Below are positions 1-9,356 of a stretch of DNA of 64,000 nucleotides, in pieces. The stretch's first letter is position 1. Each line of letters starts with the position of its first letter. The translations under genes were made by a program, and so were the position numbers. Below the pieces are notes generated by a model, which worked only from the letters and a program-made list of their open reading frames with translations, was not told where the DNA came from and did no database searches. Source of the stretch: Butyrivibrio sp. (GTDB taxonomy: Bacteria > Bacillota > Clostridia > Lachnospirales > Lachnospiraceae); assembly GCF_015056685.1 (NCBI RefSeq), contig NZ_SVFW01000010.1, positions 1-64,000 of the forward strand, in the 5' to 3' direction.

Positions 1-63
1 TGATTTGTGATTATTGAAAAAAACTGTTAGTATAGCCATAGAGTTTTTGTGGAGGTTCTTATT

Positions 64-1593
64 TTGATTCCTGTAGATTTTAAAGAACGAATGAAATCAT
101 ATCTTGGTGAAAAAGAGTTTGATGACTTTTTTAGCTCTTTTGACAATGATGAAAGATATCACTCCTTAAGAGTAAATACTCTTAAATGCAACAAGACAGA
201 TCTAAAGTCTAAGCTTTTGTATATAGAAAAGGAAGTGCCTTGGGAAGAAAATGGTTTTTACTATGAAGATGCCCAGCCCGGTAAGCACCCATATCATGAG
301 GCTGGTCTTTATTATATTCAGGAACCCAGTGCTATGGCACCAGTGCATTTTCTTGATCCAAGGCCCGGTGAAAAGATACTTGATCTTTGCGCAGCCCCCG
401 GCGGGAAAACTACGCAGATAGCTTCTTATATGGATGGTGAAGGAATTCTTGTGACTAACGAGATAAACAGGGACAGAGCCAAAATCTTATCTCTTAACGT
501 GGAGAGACTTGGAATTAAAAATGCCCTTGTGCTTAACGAGGATTCCGCGCATCTATCTGAGATTTTTGAAGGGTACTTTGAGAAAATACTTGTGGATGCG
601 CCGTGCTCAGGCGAGGGAATGTTCAGGAAAAATGATAACGCCGGAGATGAATGGAGTCTTGATAATGTCAGAACCTGCGCAGTAAGGCAAAAAGAGATCC
701 TGTCAAATGCAGCCAAAATGCTTCTTCCGGGAGGAAGGCTTGTATATTCCACATGTACTTTTTCTGCTGATGAGAATGAAGAAACAGTTTTTGATTTTCT
801 TTTTAATAATCCTGATTTTCATACCGTAAAGGTTGAGAAAACAGGTGGAATAGAAAACGGAAGAATAGAGCTTATTTCTGATGAACTTTATGAAAAGTGT
901 GCATCTATTGATCCTGTGAGAGCAGAAAAGTGCAGAGAAGAAGTCTTGAATTCTATGAGGTTATGGCCTCATAAGCTGCAGGGTGAGGGGCATTTTTTGT
1001 GTGTGCTTGAAAGAGATGGAGAACTCACAAAGGAAAGCATGAATTCCTATGTGCCCGGAGGTAGGAACGTAGCTGCAAAGCCGGAATGCACCAAGGTTTT
1101 TGAAACTTTTGTAAAAGACACTCTTGTTTTTGATAAAAAGAGCTTTGAAATAAAAAGGGGAAAAATAGCTTGTGAACTCAATGGTGGAAGGAGTCTTAAC
1201 GGACTCATATACATGTTTGGTGATCAGCTGTATCTTTGCCCGGAGGATATGCCTTCAGTAAATGGACTTAAGGTCATGAGAGGTGGCCTTCATCTTGGGA
1301 CGATTAAAAAAGACAGGTTTGAGCCTTCTCATGCTTTAGCGCTGTTTTTAAAGCCTGAAGATGTATGCCTTTATAAGGACTACCCTTCTGATAGCTCTGA
1401 GATAAAGAGTTACCTGAATGGCCAGACCATGAAGATCACAGATGATACGTCAGATACTGCATCTGGCCAGGTGAAAAAAGACAGCAAGGGATGGGCACTT
1501 ATAACAACTGACGGCTATAGCATTGGCTGGGCTAAAGCTGCAGGTGGTATGCTTAAAAACCATTATCCCAAGGGATTAAGAATAAATTACTAA
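64..1593 (+). CDS. rsmF: RsmF-like 16S rRNA m5C methyltransferase
   Basis: SAM-dependent methyltransferase of the NOL1/NOP2/Sun family, expected to make 5-methylcytosine in 16S rRNA. The SAM-binding loop DLCAAPGGKT lies near residues 107-116, followed by the catalytic DAPCSGEGMFRK segment and the second conserved cysteine in STCTFSADENE. The C-terminal ~200 residues match the PUA-like RNA-binding tail of RsmF proteins. I chose the TTG at 64 because a GGAGG lies about 8 bases upstream and MIPVDFKERMKSYLG is the usual family N-terminus; a GTG at 49 would overlap that ribosome site. It stands alone ahead of the ABC genes. Function is confident at family level; the exact target cytosine is not visible. 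Confidence 0.9.
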   Translation: MIPVDFKERMKSYLGEKEFDDFFSSFDNDERYHSLRVNTLKCNKTDLKSKLLYIEKEVPWEENGFYYEDAQPGKHPYHEAGLYYIQEPSAMAPVHFLDPRPGEKILDLCAAPGGKTTQIASYMDGEGILVTNEINRDRAKILSLNVERLGIKNALVLNEDSAHLSEIFEGYFEKILVDAPCSGEGMFRKNDNAGDEWSLDNVRTCAVRQKEILSNAAKMLLPGGRLVYSTCTFSADENEETVFDFLFNNPDFHTVKVEKTGGIENGRIELISDELYEKCASIDPVRAEKCREEVLNSMRLWPHKLQGEGHFLCVLERDGELTKESMNSYVPGGRNVAAKPECTKVFETFVKDTLVFDKKSFEIKRGKIACELNGGRSLNGLIYMFGDQLYLCPEDMPSVNGLKVMRGGLHLGTIKKDRFEPSHALALFLKPEDVCLYKDYPSDSSEIKSYLNGQTMKITDDTSDTASGQVKKDSKGWALITTDGYSIGWAKAAGGMLKNHYPKGLRINY

Positions 1594-1625
1594 ATAGATT
1601 AAGACTAACTTTTGTTGGAGAACTG

Positions 1626-3350
1626 ATGAAAAAATTACTTGTATATTTAAAAGATTATAAAAAGGAAACAATACTTGGACCTTTATTTAAACTTCTTGAG
1701 GCCTCATTTGAGCTTTTGGTTCCGCTTGTTATTGCGGCAATGATAGATAAGGGCATCGCAAGTGGAGATAAGGGCTATGTTATCAAGATGTGCCTTTTAC
1801 TGATATTACTGTGCTTTGTAGGTTGTATCAGTGCTGTTACAGCGCAGTTTTTTGCAGCAAAAGCTGCAGCCGGTTTTGCTAAAAAGGCAAAGAAAGCTCT
1901 TTTTGATAATATTCAGAAATTGTCATATTCGGATATGGACAAACTTGGAACTTCTGCAATGATAACCAGGATGACCAGCGATATGAACCAGGTCCAGCAA
2001 GGTGTCAACATGACAATAAGGCTCCTTTTAAGATCACCTTTTGTCGTATTTGGTGCTATGGCTATGGCATTCACAATCGACTTCAGGCAGGCACTTGTTT
2101 TTGTAGTTACAATCGCGCTTTTGGCCTTTGTAGTTGTTTTCATAACAGGCTGGAGCATCCCCAGGTATGAAAAGATACAAAAAGGACTTGATACGCTTCT
2201 TAGGCTTACAAGAGAAAATCATACGGGCGTAAGAGTCATAAGAGCCTTTGGACTTGAAGATAGGGAAAAAGAAAACTTTGATCAGAACAATGACAGGCTC
2301 ATGGGGCTACAGAAGTTTGTTGGCTCAGTGACAGCTCTTATGAATCCTGTGACTTATGCAATCCTTAACCTTTCTGTTGTATTTTTGATCTATAAGGGAG
2401 CTTTTTTGGTTGATGCAGGTGAACTTACTCAGGGAGAGATGGTTGCATTATATAACTACATGTTCCAGATTCTTGTGGAGCTCATTAAGCTTGCCAATCT
2501 GATCCTTACAATGACTAAAGCCATCGCTTCAGGCAACAGAGTTCAGGAGCTTATGGAATACAGATCATCTATGGAAGATGGCAGTGTCACAGAGTTTTCA
2601 GATGTGGAAGATCACGTTGTCTTTGATAATGTATCCATGAGCTATCACGGGGATGCAGAAGACAGTATTGAGAATATAAGCTTCGTTGCTAAAAGAGGCG
2701 AGAGGATCGGCATAATTGGCGGAACAGGAAGCGGTAAGTCTACACTTATAAATCTTATTCCAAGGTTCTATGACGTCAGAGAAGGTGCTGTTCTTATAGA
2801 CGGACTAAATGTTAAAGAGTATAATCTTGAAGCTCTCAGAGAAAGAATTGGTATAGTTCCGCAAAAGGCAGTTCTTTTTCATGGGACTATCAGAGATAAC
2901 ATGAAGTGGGGCAAAAAAGATGCCACAGACGATGAGATTCGACAGGCACTTAAGATTGCCCAGGCAGAGGAAGTAGTAAAGGGAAAAGAGAACGGACTTG
3001 ACTTTGTTGTAGCCCAGGGAGGAAAGAACTTCTCCGGTGGACAGAAGCAGCGACTTACAATTGCAAGAGCACTTGTGAGAAAGCCAGAGATTCTTATCCT
3101 TGATGACAGTGCGTCAGCTCTTGATTATCTTACAGATAAAAATCTGCGGGCAGCAATTGCAGGAATGGATAATCCGCCTACTACCTTTATTGTTTCTCAG
3201 AGAACATCCGCGGTAAGGGATTGCGATAAGATCCTGGTGCTTGATAACGGAAGTCTTGCAGGTATTGGTACACACGAGAAACTCCTTGAAAGCTGTGATC
3301 TTTATAAAGAAATCTATGATTCTCAGTACAAAAAGGAGGGTGCAGTATGA
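1626..3350 (+). CDS. ABC exporter half-transporter, degenerate-site subunit
   Basis: Type IV (exporter-fold) ABC half-transporter: about six membrane helices in residues 15-300, then a nucleotide-binding domain. Walker A is GGTGSGKST and the signature FSGGQKQR is intact, but the residue after Walker B is Asp instead of the catalytic Glu (LILDDSAS) and the H-loop His is Gln (IVSQRTS). It overlaps the next half-transporter by 4 bases, so the two are translated together. The altered residues are those expected for the non-canonical half of a heterodimeric exporter such as BmrCD or TmrAB. Substrate is unknown; multidrug or lipid export is the usual annotation. Confidence 0.9.
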   Translation: MKKLLVYLKDYKKETILGPLFKLLEASFELLVPLVIAAMIDKGIASGDKGYVIKMCLLLILLCFVGCISAVTAQFFAAKAAAGFAKKAKKALFDNIQKLSYSDMDKLGTSAMITRMTSDMNQVQQGVNMTIRLLLRSPFVVFGAMAMAFTIDFRQALVFVVTIALLAFVVVFITGWSIPRYEKIQKGLDTLLRLTRENHTGVRVIRAFGLEDREKENFDQNNDRLMGLQKFVGSVTALMNPVTYAILNLSVVFLIYKGAFLVDAGELTQGEMVALYNYMFQILVELIKLANLILTMTKAIASGNRVQELMEYRSSMEDGSVTEFSDVEDHVVFDNVSMSYHGDAEDSIENISFVAKRGERIGIIGGTGSGKSTLINLIPRFYDVREGAVLIDGLNVKEYNLEALRERIGIVPQKAVLFHGTIRDNMKWGKKDATDDEIRQALKIAQAEEVVKGKENGLDFVVAQGGKNFSGGQKQRLTIARALVRKPEILILDDSASALDYLTDKNLRAAIAGMDNPPTTFIVSQRTSAVRDCDKILVLDNGSLAGIGTHEKLLESCDLYKEIYDSQYKKEGAV

Positions 3351-5077
3351 AAAAGGGAACACTAAAAAAGGTACTCAGATATGCAGCAAGATATAAGTTT
3401 TTGATATATTTATCAATGTTGCTGGCAGTGATAACAGCTCTTTTGTCCTTATATGTACCAATCCTTGCTGGAAGAGCAATTGATCATATTATTGGAAAAG
3501 GAAATGTCGATTTTACTATTGTTGGTGGCATATTGCTTAAGATGATCGTGACTATAGCTATTATTTCCGTTTGTCAGTGGATCATGAATAAGGCTAATAA
3601 CAAGATAACCTTTCAGGTTGTAAGGGATGTGAGAAAAGAAGCTTTTGAAAGACTTCAGATACTTCCTTTTGAATATCTTGATTCCAAGCAGACAGGAGAT
3701 ATCGTAAGCAGGATCATTTCTGATGTTGATCTGTTCTCAGATGGACTTTTAATGGGATTTACCCAGCTTTTCACAGGCATTGTGACTATTGTCGGAACTT
3801 TAATGTTCATGTTCTATCTGAATTTTAAGATTGCACTGGTAGTAGTTGTTTTGACTCCTCTTTCTTTATTTGTAGCAAGATTCATTGCTACTAGGAGCTT
3901 TAATCTCTTTAAACTACAGTCAGAGGCAAGGTCTGATCAGACATCGTTTGTGGATGAAATGGTTGGAAATCTTTCTGTTGTTAAGGCCTTTGCTCATGAA
4001 GATGAGAATATGGAGTACTTTGATTGCATAAATGAAAGACTTGAGGAGACATCCATAAAAGCTACTTTCATTTCATCCCTGACTAACCCCGGAACAAGAT
4101 TTATCAATAATCTTGTTTATGCGGCAGTTGCTTTGTTTGGAGCACTTACTTGTATTGCAGGGGGCATGACTGTTGGTGGACTTACTATTTTTCTTAGCTA
4201 TGCCAATCAGTACACTAAACCCTTTAATGAAATCTCAGGTGTAGTTACGGAACTTCAGAACGCTCTTGCCTGTGCAGAGAGAGTTTTTGCCCTTATAGAA
4301 GAAAAGACCGAGATTCCTGATAGCGCTGATGCTCCGGATACTTTTGAGCCTTCAGGTGATGTTAAGTTTAACGATGTTTTCTTTTCATATGACAAAAATA
4401 AAAAGCTTATCGAAGACTTAAACCTTGATATCAGAAAGGGGCAGAGAGTAGCGATTGTTGGACCAACAGGCGCCGGAAAAAGTACGCTAATTAATCTTCT
4501 TATGAGATTTTATGATGTTGATGAAGGCGGCATTTCAATTGATGGAATTAACTTAAAGGACCTCAAGAGAAGACAGATAAGAGATAATTTTGGAATGGTT
4601 CTTCAGGAGACCTGGCTGCGTAGCGGAACCATAAAGGATAATATTACCCTTGGAAGAAGCGGCTTTACCGATGAAGAGATCATTGAAGCAGCAAAGGCTT
4701 CACATGCGCACAGCTTTATAAAAAGACTTCCTGAAGGTTATAATACCGTTATTTCAGAAAATGGAGGGAACCTCTCTCAGGGACAGAAACAGCTCCTTTG
4801 CATTACGAGAGTTATGCTCAGCATTCCGCCTATGCTGATTCTTGATGAGGCGACTTCATCAATCGATACAAGTACTGAAATACGTATTCAGAAGGCATTT
4901 AACAGGATGATGAGCGGCAGGACAAGCTTTATTGTTGCTCACAGACTTTCAACTATAAGAGAAGCAGATGTGATACTTGTCATGAAAAATGGACGTATCA
5001 TTGAGCAGGGAAGCCATAATGAGCTTTTGGAGAAAAAAGGTTTTTATCATGAACTTTATAACAGTCAGTTTGCATAG
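3347..5077 (+). CDS. ABC exporter half-transporter, catalytic subunit
   Basis: Partner of the preceding half-transporter, starting inside its stop codon (ATGA overlap) behind the ribosome site AAGGAGGGTG. N-terminal six-helix membrane domain, then a nucleotide-binding domain with Walker A GPTGAGKST, Walker B LILDEATSSID with catalytic Glu, and the H-loop IVAHRLST. Its signature is altered to LSQGQKQ. The complement is exact: the degenerate site combines Walker B of the first protein with this weakened signature, while the other site is fully canonical. This supports an asymmetric heterodimer. Substrate unknown. Confidence 0.9.
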   Translation: MKKGTLKKVLRYAARYKFLIYLSMLLAVITALLSLYVPILAGRAIDHIIGKGNVDFTIVGGILLKMIVTIAIISVCQWIMNKANNKITFQVVRDVRKEAFERLQILPFEYLDSKQTGDIVSRIISDVDLFSDGLLMGFTQLFTGIVTIVGTLMFMFYLNFKIALVVVVLTPLSLFVARFIATRSFNLFKLQSEARSDQTSFVDEMVGNLSVVKAFAHEDENMEYFDCINERLEETSIKATFISSLTNPGTRFINNLVYAAVALFGALTCIAGGMTVGGLTIFLSYANQYTKPFNEISGVVTELQNALACAERVFALIEEKTEIPDSADAPDTFEPSGDVKFNDVFFSYDKNKKLIEDLNLDIRKGQRVAIVGPTGAGKSTLINLLMRFYDVDEGGISIDGINLKDLKRRQIRDNFGMVLQETWLRSGTIKDNITLGRSGFTDEEIIEAAKASHAHSFIKRLPEGYNTVISENGGNLSQGQKQLLCITRVMLSIPPMLILDEATSSIDTSTEIRIQKAFNRMMSGRTSFIVAHRLSTIREADVILVMKNGRIIEQGSHNELLEKKGFYHELYNSQFA

Positions 5078-5137
5078 ACGCATATTGATGGTTTATTATG
5101 GATAAAGAGTTAGTGGTTTTTATTTAGGAGAAATTAT

Positions 5138-6784
5138 ATGACAAATCAAAAGAGACCTGTATTTGTAACCGGGCACAAGAATCCTGATACTGATTCAATC
5201 TGTGCAGCAATTACTTATGCAAATCTTAAAAGAGAAATAACAGGAGATGATTACATCGCCTGCAGAGCAGGACACCTGAATGAGGAGACTCAGTTCGTTC
5301 TATCTCATTTTGGAGTTGAGGTTCCTGCCTATGTAAAGGATGTAAGAACACAGGTTAGAGACATGGAGATCCGTATGCTTGACGGAATCAAGGATGACCT
5401 CTCGCTTAAGAATGCCTGGTCAAAAATGCGAGATGCAAGCGTAGTTACTCTTTGTGTTACAGAAGGTGATGAGCTTACAGGTATTGTAACAACTAATGAT
5501 ATCGTTGAAACATATATGGATGTTATTGATCCAAAGATTCTTTCTATGGCTCAGACATCTTACCAAAATATTGTTGAGACTCTCGATGGAGAACTAATTG
5601 TTGGTGAGATTGAGGATACACTTACCAAAGGAAAGGTAGTTATAGCGGCTGCTAATCCCGATATGATGGAAAATGTCATCGAAGAGGGCGACGTTGTCAT
5701 TCTTGGTAACAGATATGATATGCAGCTTTGCGCAATTGAGATGAAAGCGGGATGCATCATAGTCTGTGAGGGCGCAAGCGTAGCCAAGACTATTCAGACT
5801 CAGGCTAAGGACCATGGAACCAAGATAATCTGTACTCCGCACGATACATTCGTCGTAGCAAGACTTATCAATCAGAGTATGCCTGTCTCTTATGTAATGA
5901 GAAAAGACAACCTGATCACTTTCCATATGGATGATTATATTGAAGACATTCAGGAAGTTATGGCATCTACAAGACACAGATATTTCCCTGTTCTTGATAA
6001 GGATGACCATTACATCGGAATGATCAGCCGAAGGAATTTCCTTGGTGCGAAAAAGAAACAGCTTATTCTTGTTGACCACAATGAGAAAAACCAGGCTGTT
6101 AATGGTGCTGATTCTGCAGAAATTCTGGAGATCATCGATCACCACAGACTTCGCACTATTGAGACTGCAGGACCTGTGTTCTTTAGAAACCAGCCTCTTG
6201 GTTCTACATGTACTATTATTTATCTTATGTACAAAGAATACGGAGTTGAGATAAATAAGACTATTGCTGGACTTCTACTTGCAGCTATTTTATCAGATAC
6301 ACTTATGTTCAGATCTCCTACGTGTACGAATATCGACAAGAAGGCAGGAGAGGAACTTTCCAAGATAGCAGGAGTTGACTATGAGGAGTTTGCAAAAGAG
6401 ATGTTCCATGCAGGCTCAAATCTTAGCGGCAAGACTGCTACAGAGATCCTTCACCAGGATTTCAAGAAGTTTACAGTAGATGATCTCACAATTGGAATTG
6501 GACAGATCAATTCCATGAGTGCTGAGGAACTTATAGATATCAAGGAAAAGATCCAGCCTGAGCTTTCAAAGGTTGCAGATGATGACGGACTTGATATGCT
6601 GTTCTTTATGCTTACAGATATTATCAGTGAGTCTTCTGAGGTTGTATTTGCAGGAGCAAAGGCACAGCACACGCTTAATGCGGCTTTTGGAGTGAACATC
6701 GACGGAGACAGTGCAAGGCTCCCCGGCGTGGTATCCCGCAAAAAGCAGTTGCTTCCTAATATCGTTGAAGCTATACAAAGCTGA
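5138..6784 (+). CDS. ppaC: Mn-dependent inorganic pyrophosphatase with CBS and DRTGG domains
   Basis: Family II (DHH) pyrophosphatase hydrolysing PPi to phosphate in the cytoplasm. The metal site begins at VTGHKNPDTDSI (residues ~9-20), DHH is in EIIDHHRL (~332), and the C-terminal DHHA2 domain ends with the substrate-binding SRKKQLLP. About 250 residues inserted between the first and second DHH segments hold a CBS pair split by a DRTGG domain, as in the nucleotide-regulated pyrophosphatases of Clostridium perfringens. Adenine nucleotides are therefore the likely allosteric ligands (family knowledge). Single gene with GGAGAA ribosome site; followed by a large hairpin. Confidence 0.93.
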   Translation: MTNQKRPVFVTGHKNPDTDSICAAITYANLKREITGDDYIACRAGHLNEETQFVLSHFGVEVPAYVKDVRTQVRDMEIRMLDGIKDDLSLKNAWSKMRDASVVTLCVTEGDELTGIVTTNDIVETYMDVIDPKILSMAQTSYQNIVETLDGELIVGEIEDTLTKGKVVIAAANPDMMENVIEEGDVVILGNRYDMQLCAIEMKAGCIIVCEGASVAKTIQTQAKDHGTKIICTPHDTFVVARLINQSMPVSYVMRKDNLITFHMDDYIEDIQEVMASTRHRYFPVLDKDDHYIGMISRRNFLGAKKKQLILVDHNEKNQAVNGADSAEILEIIDHHRLRTIETAGPVFFRNQPLGSTCTIIYLMYKEYGVEINKTIAGLLLAAILSDTLMFRSPTCTNIDKKAGEELSKIAGVDYEEFAKEMFHAGSNLSGKTATEILHQDFKKFTVDDLTIGIGQINSMSAEELIDIKEKIQPELSKVADDDGLDMLFFMLTDIISESSEVVFAGAKAQHTLNAAFGVNIDGDSARLPGVVSRKKQLLPNIVEAIQS

Positions 6785-6799
6785 GATAGGTAGCGTCAG

Positions 6800-6957
6800 G
6801 TGCAGAGAGATATTTTCGCGTGTGTGTGCACTCATGCTGACGCTCTCGCTTCGTGAAAAACGTAGCAGTACTAAGGCAGAAAAATACTCTGCCTAAGCAC
6901 TGACGTTTTTCAAGACAGCACAATCACACACACACTTTCAAATATTTCTCTGCACAT
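6800..6957. repeat. Large imperfect inverted repeat / long hairpin
   Basis: Nearly the whole gap between the pyrophosphatase and the next small gene folds on itself. The outer arm GTGCAGAGAGATATTT at the left matches the complement of AAATATTTCTCTGCAC at the right; a GTGTGTGTG tract pairs with CACACACAC; TGAAAAACGT pairs with ACGTTTTTCA; and the tip is AGGCAG-aaaaatact-CTGCCT. Together this is a roughly 70-bp imperfect stem with internal bulges. It could be a MITE-like element, a structured RNA in the 3' UTR of ppaC, or the leader of the gene that follows. There is no classic terminator U-tract. Confidence 0.75.
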
Positions 6958-6985
6958 GCATATACGTTTCTGAGGTTGAAAGGAT

Positions 6986-7264
6986 ATGGACGAATTAAGA
7001 GCAAAACTGTTACATGAAATAATAGGAATCTATGGGCCGGGACAGGGAATGTCCATAGCATCAGTTATAGTGCCGGCGTTCATAGGAGATTTTCAGAAGG
7101 TAGTATGTGATAGTAGTTCTTTTGATGAAGTGTCAGAAGAATATATGACTGAGGATAAGAAAATTCATCTTGAATTGTATGGCCGTAAGTTAATGGGGAA
7201 GGGTGTAAATAATTTTGCAATCACAAGGTGCGTCTTTAATGGCAAGGTTATTGTTAATGATTGA
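6986..7264 (+). CDS. Small uncharacterised protein, 92 aa
   Basis: I do not recognise this protein. It is soluble-looking, acidic to neutral, without a signal peptide or membrane segment. A glycine-rich stretch IGIYGPGQGMS lies at residues ~12-22 and the C-terminus is a likely beta-rich segment. An AAAGGAT ribosome site precedes the ATG, and it lies directly behind the long hairpin. No neighbour suggests a role. Confidence 0.6.
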   Translation: MDELRAKLLHEIIGIYGPGQGMSIASVIVPAFIGDFQKVVCDSSSFDEVSEEYMTEDKKIHLELYGRKLMGKGVNNFAITRCVFNGKVIVND

Positions 7265-7350
7265 TGCTTGTTAACAGATAAATGGTCAGAATTCAAGTTG
7301 AGAAAGCATAAAAAAGAAATAAATTGAGGATGTAAATCATAAATAATACT

Positions 7351-7950
7351 ATGGAAGATAATAGCAATTTAGTTTGGAGATTAAAGAAGGAAGAGCATGT
7401 TGTTCAGGATGAATGGATAGATTTCAGAAGAAATGACTATGAGCTTCCAAATGGGGAAGTAATAGGTCCTGTCTATAATTATTCCAAACATAGTTTTTCG
7501 CTTATTGTTGCTACTGATGAGAATGGAGATTTTATCTGTGTTCGTCAGTACAGGCATGGAATAGATGAGGTAACAAGCGAATTCCCTGCCGGTGCTATCG
7601 AGTATAAGGAAAAAAGTGATGTTCCTTATATTACCAGTAAGAATATAGTTGCTTCGGAGGAAGATGCCTTTAAGGCTGCAAAGAGAGAACTTAAAGAAGA
7701 GACAGGATATGTTTCTGATAACTGGAAGCATCTTCTTACAACGCCTGCCAATGCCACATTATCAAACAGCAATGTCCATATTTATGCTGCGACAAATTGC
7801 AGGAAGGTTACCGGGCAGCACCTTGATGATACTGAGTTTTTAAATGTTCTGACTTTATCAGAAAAGGAGCTTAAGCAAAGAATATTTGAGGGTGATTTCA
7901 AACAGTCACTTCATGTGCTTGCATACTATCTTTTTAAAGATATGATGTAA
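7351..7950 (+). CDS. Nudix hydrolase, ADP-ribose pyrophosphatase type
   Basis: Nudix-fold hydrolase that probably cleaves ADP-ribose or a related nucleoside diphosphate sugar. The signature is present as AAKRELKEETGY (residues ~109-120), preceded by the usual EFPAGAIE segment. Between the Gly of GAIE and the Glu that starts the E-x7-RE part there are about 17 extra residues, so the classical 23-residue box is interrupted by an insertion. Start is uncertain: the best ribosome site (GAGGA) lies about 20 bases upstream of the ATG used here. Followed by the terminator hairpin shared with the opposite tRNA gene. Confidence 0.85.
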   Translation: MEDNSNLVWRLKKEEHVVQDEWIDFRRNDYELPNGEVIGPVYNYSKHSFSLIVATDENGDFICVRQYRHGIDEVTSEFPAGAIEYKEKSDVPYITSKNIVASEEDAFKAAKRELKEETGYVSDNWKHLLTTPANATLSNSNVHIYAATNCRKVTGQHLDDTEFLNVLTLSEKELKQRIFEGDFKQSLHVLAYYLFKDMM

Positions 7951-7971
7951 GTTGGAGGGAAGACAGAGGGA

Positions 7972-8015
7972 TAAAAAAGAAGCCAAAACACTTATAATTA
8001 AAGCGTTTTGGCTTC
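7972..8015 (-). terminator. Rho-independent terminator of tRNA-Leu
   Basis: An 11-bp perfect stem, GAAGCCAAAAC at 7979-7989 with GTTTTGGCTTC at 8005-8015, followed on the minus strand by a run of six T. It sits about 10 bases past the 3' end of the tRNA and could also stop plus-strand readthrough from the Nudix gene, though less well. Confidence 0.85.
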
Positions 8016-8024
8016 TTAATTTAG

Positions 8025-8107
8025 TGCCGGCAGTGGGACTTGAACCCACACGTGGTTACCCACAACAGATTTTGAGTCTGCATCGTCTGCCATTCCGACA
8101 TGCCGGC
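8025..8107 (-). tRNA. tRNA-Leu (anticodon CAA)
   Basis: On the minus strand the gene begins GCCGGCA and ends TGCCGGC plus discriminator A, giving a perfect 7-bp acceptor stem. The anticodon arm is GCAGA-CTCAAAA-TCTGT, so the anticodon is CAA. A long variable arm with GTGGGTAACCAC is present, as expected for class II leucine tRNA, and the T arm contains GGTTCAAGTCC. CCA is not encoded. It reads UUG codons. Confidence 0.95.
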
Positions 8108-8227
8108 CGATATAAGGCTGAATCATATAACTGACACAGCTTTATTAGTTTAGCATAGGTATCATGGATATTCAAGTGATTTTTTGAGTGTAAACGCGCG
8201 CTTTGTGCATACATTTAAAGGGATATA

Positions 8228-8236
8228 TGTTATAAT
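8228..8236 (+). promoter_or_regulatory. Extended -10 promoter upstream of the 7TM receptor gene
   Basis: TGTTATAAT, a perfect TATAAT with the TGn extension, about 65 bases before the start of the 8301 gene. No good -35 hexamer is visible at 16-18 bases, which is usual for extended -10 promoters. The remaining gap from the tRNA to this gene holds nothing else recognisable. Confidence 0.55.
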
Positions 8237-8300
8237 GGTAAAGTACTATCGATAAAAAGATAACAGAAGCGCGTCTACTCATGATTGAAATGAGGTATGC

Positions 8301-9356
8301 ATGATATATCTGGTTTGTTTCTGTATAGCACTTGTGATGCTGCTGTTCATAGTAGCTTATGAGAAAGCGATAGATGTCAATCTTATCTTACTTATTGCTG
8401 TAGTAGCAGTAGGTAATGGTGGTTATTATGCGCTTTACTCTTCGCAGAATCTTGAGGAAGCAATCCTTGCAAATACTATGTCTTACGTTATTGGTATTTT
8501 TGCGCCAACAGTTCTTTTTCTTATTATTTGTAATATCTGTCACGTATTTGTTCCCAAGATTGTAAGCTCGATTTTGTATGCAGTTCAAATTGTTATCTTT
8601 CTTACTGTAAGTACAGTAGGAAAATCTGATATCTTCTATAAAACTGTAGAATATAGTACAGATGGCGGTGGTGCTTATCTTATTAAGACTTATGGCCCGA
8701 TGCACTCAGTTTTCTTAGTCTTTTTGCTTCTTTATACTACGGCTGGTATCGTAGTCTGCATGTATTCTCTTAGTAGGAAGACTGTAGTCAGCAGAACTAA
8801 TGTCAACATCATTCTTTTTATGGATATGCTTGTTGTAGGAGTATATCTTGTTGAGAAATTCATACATCTTGAATTTGAGCTTATCCCTATTTTCCTGACT
8901 TTTTCCATAGCTGTAATCATGGTGCCACTTATCAGAATATCTGTGTATTCCGTTTACAATAACAAGGACATTTTTGAGGATGAGATAAATAGTACAGGAT
9001 ACATTATTTTTAGCAGAAAGCTAAAGTATATGGGATGTAATGACTATGCGAAAGTTCTTTTCCCTGAGCTTGATAAATGGGAGCTTGAAAAAAAGATTCC
9101 GGGTAATGGAGGGCGGTTTAATACGTTCCTTAGAAAACCGCTAATGGATTATGTTAAAGAGAATACCACAAAAAAGACCCCGGTAAAGACTTATGGGTAT
9201 AAGGGACAGATTTACAGATATGAAATAGCAAAGCTTATGAGCAGCAAGAAATGGTCAATTGGGTATCTTATAAAGGTGCACAACGTGACCGAGGTCATCA
9301 GGGAAAACGCAAAAGTACCATCGGAGCAGACTGATGAAGAGAAATCTCAGATATAA
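8301..9356 (+). CDS. 7TM histidine-kinase-type sensory protein without output domain
   Basis: About seven hydrophobic helices in residues 1-220 resemble the N-terminal 7TM region seen on Clostridial histidine kinases and diguanylate cyclases. A cytoplasmic PAS-like segment follows (about 225-335; STGYIIFSRKLKYMGCNDYA looks like the start of such a domain). No kinase, GGDEF, EAL or HD motif follows, so the protein ends where an output domain would normally start. It overlaps the HD-GYP gene by 23 bases, suggesting that the two act together, with the receptor feeding the phosphodiesterase-type partner. Domain naming is by pattern only. Confidence 0.7.
   Translation: MIYLVCFCIALVMLLFIVAYEKAIDVNLILLIAVVAVGNGGYYALYSSQNLEEAILANTMSYVIGIFAPTVLFLIICNICHVFVPKIVSSILYAVQIVIFLTVSTVGKSDIFYKTVEYSTDGGGAYLIKTYGPMHSVFLVFLLLYTTAGIVVCMYSLSRKTVVSRTNVNIILFMDMLVVGVYLVEKFIHLEFELIPIFLTFSIAVIMVPLIRISVYSVYNNKDIFEDEINSTGYIIFSRKLKYMGCNDYAKVLFPELDKWELEKKIPGNGGRFNTFLRKPLMDYVKENTTKKTPVKTYGYKGQIYRYEIAKLMSSKKWSIGYLIKVHNVTEVIRENAKVPSEQTDEEKSQI

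Noticed and set aside
5594..6145. 183-residue minus-strand frame
   Set aside because: Lies wholly inside the pyrophosphatase gene, which has full family motifs; no ribosome site or known motif.
7952..8134. Plus-strand 60-residue reading frame containing VGLEPTRG
   Set aside because: This is the classic false translation of the complement of a tRNA gene; it lies over tRNA-Leu.
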